64,000 nt of DNA from G963664115 sp965263045 (lineage in GTDB: Bacteria; Acidobacteriota; Terriglobia; 20CM-2-55-15): the NCBI GenBank assembly GCA_965263045.1, contig CBDHGK010000041.1, positions 3,472,001 to 3,536,000 of the forward strand. Direction: 5' to 3'. The notes under the pieces are model-generated. The model saw only the letters and a list, made by a program, of their open reading frames with translations, was not told where the DNA came from and did not search any database. Both the position numbers and the translations under genes were made by a program. Shown here one piece after another: positions 45,525 to 55,121 of the stretch. Each line of letters starts with the position of its first letter. Within the stretch, counting starts at the first letter, position 1.

Positions 45525-46841
45525 CTAAGATATATGTGGCATTAGGTTCTTTTCGAAAAAATCCACGAAACTCCTTCTGTGAGATTCCGTTTCATCGTTT
45601 GATAGCAACCGGAACGCTTGATCCAGCACGGGATCCGAGTCTCCGTAAACGGAAGAAAACTGTTCGATTATCTTTGCGTCGTAATTGCTGTATACATGTT
45701 TGACGGCGTTGGGGAAATAGCAACGGGTGCAGACCGAGTCCGTGCGTGCGAGATCTTCGGCTTTCACATCGGTAAAAGCTTCCCTTGATTTTCTGTAGAT
45801 ATCATTGTTCCAGATATCCCCGAAACGGGTCTGTCCGGGGACAACACTCCCGAACCGGTCGCTTTCCTTTGAAGTGAAACAGCATGGAGCCACTTCGCCC
45901 CCGGGCTGTATGACCGCGACACCATAGTGCCAGCCACAGAATGAATCGCCCTGGCGGCCCTCGGTGGGAATCCAATGAGTCCCCGCTTCGATCGGATACC
46001 AGTAGGGATGTTTTTCGTGTTCTTTCCAGTAGTCTCCTTTGCCTGCTGCCTTCCATTGCCGGTCGAGAGTGTCGATGTTCTCCGCACTTAGAAATGGTGT
46101 CTCGCCTTTTCTGTAGCTCGGAAGCCACGACGCGTCCGGGATACCGGCATCCTGGGCATCGAAGTTGATTCCAATTTGCTCGGAAAACTCTTGCGCCGCA
46201 TGTACTTCATGTTCGTTCCAACTGAAAACGAGGAACTTGTAAATGATCGAAGTGTGAAGCCCCAGTCTGTCTCTGATGATCGCGGCGCGCTTCAAATTGC
46301 TCTTGACCAGTTCAACATCCCCTCCCACACGGAATTTCTCGTAAGCTTGTTGCGAAAAACCGTCGACCGAAGCGACCAGGAAATCGAGGCCGGACTCCAG
46401 GAGTTCCTCGATCAATTCATCGGTCAGACGCAAAGACAAATTCGTGTGAATGTGCGTCTTGATACTCTCAGATGCTGCTTTTCTGACGAACGCCGGAGTT
46501 TGAAGGTTGAGCAGGGGTTCACCCCAGCTATGAAACGTTATGAGGAAAAGATGCTCGCTCATTTCGTCGAGCAGCGCGTCGAACAGTTCCGTTGTCAGCA
46601 TTGACCGCGTTGATCGATATGTTGTGTCGTCCGTGTTGTTCTGCAATCGCCCTTCGTTTTCTATTCCCGTCGGACATGTTGGACATCGAAGTTGACAGAT
46701 ATCGCACGGGTCGATCATCGCGTAGTACGGGCGAGACTGGACCCGGACGGATCCTGTGTATGCCTCGTACTTGGCGAGCAGGAAGTTCCCGTACGCCGAG
46801 AGGTTTGTTTTCTTAAATCGTTCCACCGCTTGCTCCACCAC
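45525..46841 (-). CDS. SPASM radical SAM protein B
   Basis: 438 residues. The shared N-terminal helix (FKKTNLSAYGNFLLAKYEAY) and CDICQLRCPTCPTGIENEG with CX3CX2C are followed by the GE motif FHSWGEPLLN, ASVDGFSQQAYEKFRVGGDV, and a SPASM-like end: FCGWHYGVAVIQPGG, VAPCCFTSKESDRFG, CTRCYFPNA. It is closer to protein E (57435) than to A, C and D: both read SDSFC/GDSFC, PCC(F/W)TSKE and CSRCY/CTRCY. Such proteins cleave SAM to a 5'-deoxyadenosyl radical that takes a hydrogen from peptide, sugar or lipid substrates; none is indicated. No peptide precursor gene is seen near it. Confidence 0.88.
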   Translation of the reverse strand: MVEQAVERFKKTNLSAYGNFLLAKYEAYTGSVRVQSRPYYAMIDPCDICQLRCPTCPTGIENEGRLQNNTDDTTYRSTRSMLTTELFDALLDEMSEHLFLITFHSWGEPLLNLQTPAFVRKAASESIKTHIHTNLSLRLTDELIEELLESGLDFLVASVDGFSQQAYEKFRVGGDVELVKSNLKRAAIIRDRLGLHTSIIYKFLVFSWNEHEVHAAQEFSEQIGINFDAQDAGIPDASWLPSYRKGETPFLSAENIDTLDRQWKAAGKGDYWKEHEKHPYWYPIEAGTHWIPTEGRQGDSFCGWHYGVAVIQPGGEVAPCCFTSKESDRFGSVVPGQTRFGDIWNNDIYRKSREAFTDVKAEDLARTDSVCTRCYFPNAVKHVYSNYDAKIIEQFSSVYGDSDPVLDQAFRLLSNDETESHRRSFVDFFEKNLMPHIS

Positions 46842-47332
46842 GATATATCATCCCTATTGTCATCGTTCAGTTCGGATCTTACTTGATTTCTCCATTCGAT
46901 GTGAGCCCAGGCAATATCAGCTTACATAGTCGGATCTGACGGATGAGGGTCCCGGCTCGTCGTCATGTGCCTGCCGACACAGGGTCCAGGCCCAAGACTC
47001 GCGATCGCTGTTGGACCCGTTCCCGGCATCCCCCAGAATCCAAGGTCGAGTCTTCAGGGTCCCGGCGTTGGCATCGAAGAATTCGACTCTGCTATTCTCT
47101 ACCGCTGATGCAGTGTTTTGTTCGCCGGGTCGATATCATTCGGGCACGCCTGAAGGCACGAGTGGCCAGCGGAAAGTACCAGGATCGTAGTGTGATCCAG
47201 ATGGGGACTGCGTTCGCTTTATGCACGTGGGGCAGATCCACGATCGGTATACACGCTATTTATGTACACTCAAAGTTTCGAGGCGAGTCGGCAGGTTAGA
47301 ACAATGATCGTAAATGCACATCGAAAGTTGAT
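46842..47332. other. Intergenic stretch between divergent genes
   Basis: 491 bases between radical SAM gene B and rmlB, which point away from each other, so promoters for both must lie here. I cannot place boxes with confidence. No protein-like frame. Confidence 0.45.
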
Positions 47333-48385
47333 ATGAAAATACTCGTTACCGGCGGTGCGGGATTTATCGGGGCCAACTTCTTGAATCTGTTGGCGCCCCG
47401 GTATCCCGAGCACCATTTCGTCAACGTTGACAAGTTGACCTACGCTGCCAATCTGCACAGTTTGGAGCCCGTGGCCAAGGCCTCCAACTACTGTCTGGAG
47501 CGGGCCGACGTCGCCGACGGCATTGCGGTGGAAGGAGTTTTTCAGCGTCATCAGCCGGACATGGTGATTCACTTTGCCGCAGAGAGCCACGTCGATCGCA
47601 GCATCCTGAGTCCCGGCGAGTTCATTCGTACCAACATCCAGGGTACGTTCGAACTGCTGGAAGCGTGCCGCCGGCATTGGACGAACCGGCAGGGACTTTT
47701 TCATCAGGTGAGCACAGACGAAGTGTACGGTTCACTCGGTGAGCACGGTATGTTCACCGAAGAAACGAGCTACGACCCCTCAAGTCCATACTCGGCAAGC
47801 AAAGCTTCGAGCGATCATCTTGTACGCGCTTATGGACGCACCTATGGTCTTCGCACCCGAATCACCAATTGCTCTAACAACTACGGTCCGCTGCAGTTTC
47901 CAGAAAAATTGATACCCCTGATGGTGCTCAACTGTTTCGAGAAGCAACCGTTACCGGTGTACGGGGGAGGGCTCAACGTCAGGGACTGGCTCTATGTCGC
48001 TGATCACTGTGAAGCGATCTGGCGAGTCGTGCAACACGGCCGGGATGGTGAAACGTACAACATCGGGGGCAACAATGAGGTGCGCAACATCGACGTTGTC
48101 CAAGCAATTTGTCGAGTGGTGGCCGAGCATTCCGGCCGAAGCGAGACGGAGGTCCTGGATTTGATTACCTTTGTTAAGGACAGACCTGGTCATGATTTCC
48201 GCTACGCCATCGATGCCACCAAAATACGCACAGAGCTCGGTTGGGAGCCGAGGGAAACGTTCGAGACGGGACTCGAGAAAACCGTGCGCTGGTATCTGAA
48301 CAATTCGGCCTGGGTGGAGCAGGTGCGCTCGGGGGACTACCGCAACTGGCTGGAGCGGAACTACGGTCAGCGCGATGCGGGTTGA
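47333..48385 (+). CDS. rmlB: dTDP-glucose 4,6-dehydratase
   Basis: 350 residues, normal for RmlB/RfbB. The NAD-binding turn VTGGAGFIGANFL starts the protein; HFAAESHVDRSI, the catalytic segment STDEVYGSLGE with the Asp-Glu pair, and SPYSASKASSDHL with the YxxxK motif follow. NNYGPLQFPEKLIPLM and GGLNVRDWLYVADHC confirm the subfamily over other SDR epimerases. It converts dTDP-glucose to dTDP-4-keto-6-deoxyglucose, second step to dTDP-rhamnose and other deoxysugars. It is followed by rmlD with near overlap; rmlA and rmlC are not in the window. Confidence 0.95.
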   Translation: MKILVTGGAGFIGANFLNLLAPRYPEHHFVNVDKLTYAANLHSLEPVAKASNYCLERADVADGIAVEGVFQRHQPDMVIHFAAESHVDRSILSPGEFIRTNIQGTFELLEACRRHWTNRQGLFHQVSTDEVYGSLGEHGMFTEETSYDPSSPYSASKASSDHLVRAYGRTYGLRTRITNCSNNYGPLQFPEKLIPLMVLNCFEKQPLPVYGGGLNVRDWLYVADHCEAIWRVVQHGRDGETYNIGGNNEVRNIDVVQAICRVVAEHSGRSETEVLDLITFVKDRPGHDFRYAIDATKIRTELGWEPRETFETGLEKTVRWYLNNSAWVEQVRSGDYRNWLERNYGQRDAG

Positions 48386-48393
48386 GCGTAACC

Positions 48394-49245
48394 GTGGCCT
48401 CTTCTTCAAAACATTACGTTCTGCTCGGCGCCTCAGGCATGCTCGGACGTGCTTGGGAAGCCGCTCTGAAACGGCGGAAGCTCATGGCCACCGCACCCGG
48501 TCACGCACAGCTCGACCTCACAGACCGGCTCAGTATTCAACAGGGTGTTGCCGAAGGCACATCCGTCGTTATCAATTGCGCGGCGTGGACTGATGTCGAT
48601 GGAGCGGAAGCCGACGAAGCTGCAGCGACCCGCCTCAATGGAGAATGCGTTGGATGGCTTGCCGAACGCTGCAAGGCCGTAGACGCGACTTTAGTCCACT
48701 ACAGTACGGATTACGTTTTTACCGGTGAGGCCGACCGGCCTTACCGTATCAGCCAAACTGTTGAGCCGCTGAATGCTTACGGGCGCAGTAAAGCCGTTGG
48801 CGAGCGTGCGATCCTTGAGAGCGGCTGCTCCCACCTGATTGTCCGCAGCAGTTGGCTGTACGCGCCATGGGGCAAAAATTTCGTGCTGACGATCGCGAGG
48901 CTGGCGAGCGAACGCGCCTCGCTCAGTGTGGTCAATGACCAACGTGGCCGGCCCAGCAGCGTCGAGCCGCTGGCTGCAGCCTCCCTGGCATTGGAAAGCG
49001 CGGGAGCCCGTGGCATTTTCCACGTCGCCGATGATGGTGAGTGCACCTGGTACGAATTCGCGACCGCGATTGCCGCCCACGTCAACCCTGCGTGCCGCGT
49101 CATGCCCTGCACCTCCGCCGACTACCCGCGGCCTGCCAAGCGCCCCAGCTACAGTGTGCTTGATCTCGGCGAAACCGAGACTCGCATCGGCCGGCTCAGA
49201 CCATGGCAAGAAAACCTGTATCAGGTTCTCGTCCGATTGAACTAA
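48394..49245 (+). CDS. rmlD: dTDP-4-dehydrorhamnose reductase
   Basis: 283 residues from GTG 48394; a TTG at 48382 overlapping the rmlB stop is an alternative, while still longer frames run inside rmlB. Motifs: VLLGASGMLGRAW (NADP-binding GxxGxxG), NCAAWTDVDGAE, HYSTDYVFTGEADRPY, NAYGRSKAVGE with YxxxK, and RPSYSVLDL near the end. It reduces dTDP-4-keto-rhamnose to dTDP-L-rhamnose. In an operon with rmlB this indicates rhamnose (or a related 6-deoxysugar) in the local glycan. Confidence 0.92.
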   Translation: MASSSKHYVLLGASGMLGRAWEAALKRRKLMATAPGHAQLDLTDRLSIQQGVAEGTSVVINCAAWTDVDGAEADEAAATRLNGECVGWLAERCKAVDATLVHYSTDYVFTGEADRPYRISQTVEPLNAYGRSKAVGERAILESGCSHLIVRSSWLYAPWGKNFVLTIARLASERASLSVVNDQRGRPSSVEPLAAASLALESAGARGIFHVADDGECTWYEFATAIAAHVNPACRVMPCTSADYPRPAKRPSYSVLDLGETETRIGRLRPWQENLYQVLVRLN

Positions 49246-49536
49246 GACGATCATTTGTCGAAATCAAACGGGTTGGCTTTTGATGACAGGTTATTCCTGA
49301 TTCAGGGTAGCCGAGAAGATCAGCCTCGTTCTGGAGGCGACCGGGATCGTTGAGGCCCGGGCGAGAGACTGGAGGGCCTTAGAGCGCCTCTCCCGTTGTG
49401 CGACGTATCCGATGCGGGTGGTGCCCGTCAGTTTGGCTCCATAGCACGGCCGACCCCCAATCTACGGTCACAGCGTGGTCAGAGGATTGGCGCGAACAGT
49501 TCTTCATCGCCTGACCCGCGTAGTATAGTGCGTTCC

Positions 49537-50919
49537 ATGCAGCTCTACCGGAAGAGGAACCGTGAGGCCTACACGAACTTCCTCCGTGCCAAATACGAGG
49601 CATACAGCCATGCTTCAACTGTGAGATCGTATCCGTTCTATATGGTCATCGACCCGTCAGATCCTTGCCAGCTGCGCTGTCCAACCTGCCCCACGGGCAA
49701 AGAAAACGAAAGCCGGCGCGGGAGCGAACCGAACATTTCCTACCGCAGCAACCGTGCTGTGATGGAACCCGAGCTTTTCGACGCTCTCATCGATGAACTC
49801 GGACCCTACCTCTTTCTAATAATGTTCTACAACTGGGGCGAACCTTTGCTGAATAAGTCGTTGCCCGAGTACATTAAGAAGGCCCACGCATACGACATTG
49901 AAACGGAAGTACACTCGAACCTTTCTCTCAGGCTCTCCCCCCGACGCATCGAGGACCTGCTTGCTTCCGGACTCGACGTTTTGACGGGGTCGATCGACGG
50001 CTTTACGCAGGAGGCTTACCAGGTTCACCGGGTCGGTGGCGACATCGCTTTGGTCAAGAAGAACCTCGAGGCTCTGGCGGCGACACGCGATCGTCTCGGT
50101 CTCCGAACGCGAATCGTTTACAAAATGCTGATCTTCCGGCACAACGAGCACGAAGTGCGGGCGGCCGAGCGTTACTGCAAGAATATCGGAATCGATTTTT
50201 CCCGCGAGGACGCTCTCGTCAACGATGAAGAATGGCTACCAAGCTACCGCAAGGGAGAGAAACCGGGGCAGGGAGAAAACATTCGAGGGATTTCGGACCT
50301 CAACGGACTGCTCGATTTCGCGGCATGGGCCGGGGACTACTTCGAAGAGCACGAGCGGAAAAATACCTGGATGCCCAGCAACCTGAAAGGTGCGGACACT
50401 TATCCTCAATTCTGTTCCTGGCACTACGGTGTGTCTGTGGTAACCGGCGGCGGTCCCGTTGCGCCCTGTTGCGCCACCGCAAAGGATCGGGACGATTTTG
50501 GCCGCGTCGTACCCGGAAAGGTGCGTTTCGGGGACGTGTGGAACAACGAAAGCTATCGTCACGCCCGCAGTGTGCTGGCTGAGACGGACCTGTCCGAGGC
50601 AGAAGAAGTCGACACACTGTGCGACCATTGCATATTTCCGAAGGCTGTGCAGCACCTCTACAGCATCCACGATATCAGGATTGTGGCCGCCTTCCACAGC
50701 CAGTTCAAACGAACCGAACCGGCCCTGGAAGCCGGATTCCGACTGATGAGCTCCATTCGTTACGGAAGGCTTTCACAAGCGCTGCTCCGGCGCGGGATTC
50801 TTAATCCGCTGGTCCTGCTACTCTCCGGAAAGGGCGACGAAAGGAACATGGCGCCCTTCGTGAAAATGTACGAGGAACACCTGCTCCACGAGCCGTCGTC
50901 GCTGGTTGAAACCCATTAA
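49537..50919 (+). CDS. SPASM radical SAM protein C
   Basis: 460 residues from ATG 49537, where similarity to the paralogues starts (LYRKRNREAYTNFLRAKYEA). CQLRCPTCPTG supplies CX3CX2C; FYNWGEPLLNKSLPEYIKKA the GE motif; SIDGFTQEAYQVHRVGG a barrel strand; FCSWHYGVSVVTGGGPVAPC with CATAKDRDDFG, and CDHCIFPKA form the SPASM-like auxiliary-cluster region. It is a close copy of protein D (next gene) and of split protein A. Tail SGKGDERNMAPFVKMYEEHL is conserved in D. Function unknown; the family marks this locus. Confidence 0.88.
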   Translation: MQLYRKRNREAYTNFLRAKYEAYSHASTVRSYPFYMVIDPSDPCQLRCPTCPTGKENESRRGSEPNISYRSNRAVMEPELFDALIDELGPYLFLIMFYNWGEPLLNKSLPEYIKKAHAYDIETEVHSNLSLRLSPRRIEDLLASGLDVLTGSIDGFTQEAYQVHRVGGDIALVKKNLEALAATRDRLGLRTRIVYKMLIFRHNEHEVRAAERYCKNIGIDFSREDALVNDEEWLPSYRKGEKPGQGENIRGISDLNGLLDFAAWAGDYFEEHERKNTWMPSNLKGADTYPQFCSWHYGVSVVTGGGPVAPCCATAKDRDDFGRVVPGKVRFGDVWNNESYRHARSVLAETDLSEAEEVDTLCDHCIFPKAVQHLYSIHDIRIVAAFHSQFKRTEPALEAGFRLMSSIRYGRLSQALLRRGILNPLVLLLSGKGDERNMAPFVKMYEEHLLHEPSSLVETH

Positions 50920-50991
50920 ATGTTGCCTTTCGCAGCTTGTCCCTTGCGCACGGCACGAGCGGCGCGCCGCGTGGGGTAGTATGATCCTGCC

Positions 50992-52410
50992 ATGCATCCG
51001 TACAAGAAGAGGAACCGCGAGGCCTACGCGAACTTCCTCCGCGCAAAATACGAAGCGTATACCCACGCTTCAACGGTGCATGCGTTTCCGTTCTACTTAG
51101 TCATCGACCCGTCCGACGCCTGCCAACTCCGCTGCCCGACCTGCCCCACCGGCAGGGAGAACGAGGACCGCCGCGTGGGCGGCTCGAACATCTCGTACCG
51201 CAGCCATCGAGCGGCGATGAAACCGGAGCTTTTCGACGCACTGCTCGACGAACTGGGGCCGTATCTGTTCTCAGTGATGTTCTACAACTGGGGAGAACCG
51301 CTGTTGAACAAGTCGTTGCCCGAATTCATCCGGAAAGCCCACGCCTACGACATTGAAACGGAAGTACACTCGAACCTCTCTCTCCCACTCTCCCCCCGCC
51401 GAATCGAGGATTTACTGACTTCCGGACTCGACATTCTGAAGGGATCGATCGACGGCTTCACGCAGGAGGCCTACCAGCTACACCGTGTGGGCGGTGACAT
51501 CAAATTGGTGAAAAAAAACCTCGAGACCCTTGCGGCGACACGCGATCGTCTCGGTCTCAGCACCCGGATTGTTTACAAGATGCTGATGTTCCGGCACAAC
51601 GAGCACGAGGTGAAGGCTGTCAAGCGCTATTGCTCAGATATCGGAATCGAATTCTCCAAAGAAGAAGCTGTCATACACAACGAGGACTGGCTGCCCAGCT
51701 ACCGTCAGGGGGAGCCATCGTCAGGCGGAGAAAACATTCGAGGTATTTCGGACCTCAATGGGCTCCTCGCTTTTGCAAACTGGGCTCGGGACTATTTCGC
51801 CGAGCACGAGCGGAAGGCGATCTGGTTACCCGGTAGCCTGAAAGGTGAGGACACTTACCCGCAATTCTGTTCCTGGCACTACGGCGTGTCCGTGGTGACC
51901 GGCGGCGGACCCGTTTCTCCCTGCTGCGCCACCGCAAAGGAACGGGATGACTTTGGCCGAGTTGTGCCCGGACAGGCGCGCTTTGCGGACGTGTGGAACA
52001 ACGACAGCTATCGCCACGCCCGCGCCGTTCTGGCCGAGGGGGACCTTTCCGCGACAGAAGGTGTCGACACATTGTGCGACCATTGCATATTTCCGAAGGC
52101 TGTGCAGCACCTGTACAGCATTCACGACCTTAGGATTGTGGCCGCATTCCACCGCGAGTTCGGACGAACCGAGCCGGCCCTGGAGGCCGGATTTCGGATC
52201 ATGAGCTCCATTCGTTATGGAAGGCTTTCACAAGCGCTGCTCAGACGCGGAATCCTTAATCCGCTGGTCCTGCTGCTCTCCGGGAAGGGCGATGAAAGGG
52301 ACATGGCGCCCTTCGTGAGAGTGTACGAGGAGCACCTGCTCGACGAACCGGATTCTCTTGACCACACCAAAATGGCCAACGCGGCGATCCCTGATGGTTC
52401 CAGTGGCTAG
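50992..52410 (+). CDS. SPASM radical SAM protein D (tandem copy of C)
   Basis: 472 residues. It follows protein C after 72 bases and matches it nearly throughout: YKKRNREAYANFLRAKYEAY, CQLRCPTCPTG, FYNWGEPLLNKSLPEFIRKA, FCSWHYGVSVVTGGGPVSPC and CDHCIFPKA. Differences are concentrated around residues 200-250 and the last 20 residues. The duplication includes the short stretch before the ATG. Both copies keep all Cys ligands, so both should be active. No partner RRE domain or precursor peptide is visible between or after them. Confidence 0.88.
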   Translation: MHPYKKRNREAYANFLRAKYEAYTHASTVHAFPFYLVIDPSDACQLRCPTCPTGRENEDRRVGGSNISYRSHRAAMKPELFDALLDELGPYLFSVMFYNWGEPLLNKSLPEFIRKAHAYDIETEVHSNLSLPLSPRRIEDLLTSGLDILKGSIDGFTQEAYQLHRVGGDIKLVKKNLETLAATRDRLGLSTRIVYKMLMFRHNEHEVKAVKRYCSDIGIEFSKEEAVIHNEDWLPSYRQGEPSSGGENIRGISDLNGLLAFANWARDYFAEHERKAIWLPGSLKGEDTYPQFCSWHYGVSVVTGGGPVSPCCATAKERDDFGRVVPGQARFADVWNNDSYRHARAVLAEGDLSATEGVDTLCDHCIFPKAVQHLYSIHDLRIVAAFHREFGRTEPALEAGFRIMSSIRYGRLSQALLRRGILNPLVLLLSGKGDERDMAPFVRVYEEHLLDEPDSLDHTKMANAAIPDGSSG

Positions 52411-53048
52411 ATACAACCTCCCTGGCGGTGGATAGTTGAGAAGCACCTGACGCTCTCCAACTCGCCGGTGGCGGTCGGTGCAGCGGACAAGCAGTCGCAA
52501 TGGCTATCGTCGCCCAGGTCAACCCCGTAATAGATGTCCCGCACAGCATAGCCGCCGCCCGTTGGCCTCCAAATGGCCCCGGCGACAATATTCACATTTT
52601 CGGCAAGACCAGGCACACGCCAGGAGGCATATATTCTGGCGAAAAATCTGCAGCTGGTATTCGAGTGGCTGCGCCGAAAGCCTTGATATGACAGGTTCCA
52701 TTGCCTGGGATTGTTCATGACAAGTCAGCCATGATTCAGTTAAGCTTGACAACCGATCGTCGCGCAATGTTGAGCTGAAAAATTGCGATGTTTATCGCGT
52801 CAGGCTGGGGATGGCTGGACTTAAGCGCAATTGATGTATGGGTTTGGACGGATTGACGAGAATAACGGCCCTGACAGCAATTCTTCGATCAGCGACGGCG
52901 AACATCGGATGTCTGCTGTTGTCAGGAATACCCTTTTGGACCGGCGTGAACGTACCTTGACCGGAAGCCTACCGCTAGCCCCCAGCTGGGGCTGCAGGCA
53001 AGCGCTACGAATGGTGACGCGATCTTCGAGCACGCGAATCGAAAGTCC
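52411..53048. other. Intergenic stretch with possible gene remnant
   Basis: 638 bases. On the minus strand a frame at 52407-52718 (103 residues) contains WRVPGLAENVNIVAGAIWRP and GGGYAVRDIYYGVDLGDDSH, which looks somewhat protein-like but I recognise no family and it overlaps the end of gene D. It could be a remnant. A TTGACA at about 52746 has no matching -10 box. Otherwise nothing is seen; the promoter of the gene at 53049 should be here. Confidence 0.35.
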
Positions 53049-55121
53049 ATGAAAGTATCCCAAAAATCGACGCATCGTTTGGACATTGCCGCTACCCTAT
53101 TCGCACTGCTGCTCATAGTGGGTTGCGTCGCGCTCGACTGGGGAATGCTCCGCCTGGTCTTTGGATTTGACCTCCTGCTCAGCCTGCCAGTAAAGATCGG
53201 TGTGATTCTGGGGTTTCAACTCCTGGGCATCATTCCAGGCTTGTGGATCGTCCGGAGGCGTCCGGTTGGCCCATTCCCGATTGCGGTTCGCACTCTCGCG
53301 TCGGTCGGGATCTGCGTTTGTCTCCTCTTTGGTGGCTACGGTAGTTTGCGTGTGCTCGGTGTCATGGACCCCTTTCGGGATTACCGTGTGACATGGAAAA
53401 ATGTCATTGAATCGGAGGAGTTGATTCTTTCGCTTGACCCGAGCATGAAACGGTTGAGTTTTGCCGCGGAGAACCTCGAGCTTCCGGACTTTCAGAGTCG
53501 GCAGATTTTTGCCGAACGGCTCCAATGGAACGATCTGGATACGACAGCGCTTCGAAAGGAGGAGAGTGACGCCCTCCCCGCAGGTTTGATATCGGCCGAT
53601 TGGCCTGTCGCGACAGAGATTCTGGATGGGGATCTCGAGGGCGTCTCGATCTGGCAACCCTTATTCGCGCAGATTGAATATTTCGAGCACGCGAAGTTCT
53701 ACATCGTTCGAGGACACTTTCCAACTGCTGATCGCGACGCCTTCGAAACCGATGTCGAATTCGACGGCGTCGCCCGCATGCTAGACGGGGAATGGCACTC
53801 GCTGAAGGGTCTACTGAAATTGGTGTGGAGTCGCGGTCTGTCCACGGACGACTGGCAAGTATCCAGATGGGAATTGGCGCGCCTGTCAACGGTCCAATCC
53901 GACCGCGTTCTGTTCGCCGAGGCGCTTGACGAAGCGTTGCCCGACGCCCTTGATTTGCGCAGGGCGAGAACGTCAATTCATGAGCAGAAGGTCGTTGATT
54001 CCCTAGTCGACGACCAGCCGCCGCATCCGTACTTCACCCGTGAAGCGATGGACCGGCACCCGGGCGTATCGGTCGTGGACATCAACGATGACGGGTGGGA
54101 CGACCTGTACGTGATGGCCCGATGGGGCAAGAATCTGTTTTTCTGGAATCACGGCGATGGTACGTTCAGCGAAGTCGGCGAAGCTGTAGGTCTGGACATC
54201 GAAGACCACACGTCGTCTGCACTATTTGCCGATTTTGATAATGATGGAGACAAAGACGTGTTCCTGGGTCGAACCCTGGCGCCCAGCATGTACCTGGAGA
54301 ATATAGGCAACTTCTTCGAGGACCGATCTCAAGCTGCCTATGACGGCCAATTGCCTTCTCTGGTCTCCTCCGTGTCCGCCACCGACTATGACGGCGACGG
54401 CTTGCTGGATGTGTATTTCTCGACGTACGCAGCCAACATGTTGAATCGGGACAGCCAGGCGGCCGATGAGTTTCTCCGCGACAGCGACTACCAAGAATTG
54501 CAGCGCATGCTAGAGTCGGAGGTCGCCGATGAATACTTGGCGATGCCGGGCCCCCCCAACGTACTGCTGCGAAACCAGGGTGGAGCGAAGTTCGTCGATT
54601 CCGCTTCGACGGTCCCCCGCGTGTTTCGTAATACCTATCAATCCACCTGGGCGGACTTTGATAGAGATGGCGATCAGGACGTCTATCTCGCGAACGATTT
54701 CGCGATCAATAATTTGCTAAGGAACGACGGGGCTGGGACGTTCGTGGACGTTGCAGCGGAGACCGGCACAACGGATATCGGCTTTGGTATGGGTGCGTCA
54801 TGGGGCGACTACGACAATGACGGCAATCAGGATCTGTACATCTCGAACATGTACAGCAAGGCGGGCCGCCGGATTACTTCTCAGTTCGACTTTATCGATC
54901 CGCGGTTCCAGGAACTCGCGCGTGGAAATTCGTTGTTTCGGGGGACGGGCGGTGAATTTGAGAAGGTATCGGGCCTTGAAGAGCCGGACATGGTGGTCGA
55001 AAAGGCAGGTTGGTCCTGGGGCGGACAGTTTGTCGACGTGAACAACGACGGATATCTCGACATTCACGCAACCAACGGATACTACACGGCCCCAGGCTAC
55101 GACGGGTTGCCGGACATATGA
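53049..55121 (+). pseudogene. FG-GAP/VCBS repeat protein, N-terminal part up to an in-frame TGA
   Basis: 690 residues. Three membrane segments come first (IAATLFALLLIVGCVALDWG; IGVILGFQLLGIIPGLWIV; LASVGICVCLLFGGYGSL), then an unassigned extracytoplasmic region, then at least six calcium-binding FG-GAP/VCBS repeats: VDINDDGWDDLYVMARWG, FADFDNDGDKDVFLGRTL, TDYDGDGLLDVYFSTYA, ADFDRDGDQDVYLANDF, GDYDNDGNQDLYISNMY, VDVNNDGYLDIHATNGYY. At 55119 the frame hits TGA, but the same frame continues with SSFWRAVASSDSSTDFLLTG into the next feature. It resembles CRTAC1/ASPIC proteins, which usually have no stop here. Confidence 0.8.

Noticed and set aside
46943..47299. 118-codon plus-strand frame between radical SAM gene B and rmlB
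   Set aside because: Arg/Ser-rich composition, no motif and no ribosome site; the region is more likely a promoter area.
49537..52410. Radical SAM genes C and D as part of a RiPP (peptide-modifying) cluster
   Set aside because: No short precursor-like frame, RRE domain, peptidase or peptide exporter lies next to them; a glycan context fits better.
55119..55121. TGA read as selenocysteine
   Set aside because: The surrounding family sequence has no redox Cys at this point, and no downstream hairpin was identified; a Trp-to-stop change is simpler.
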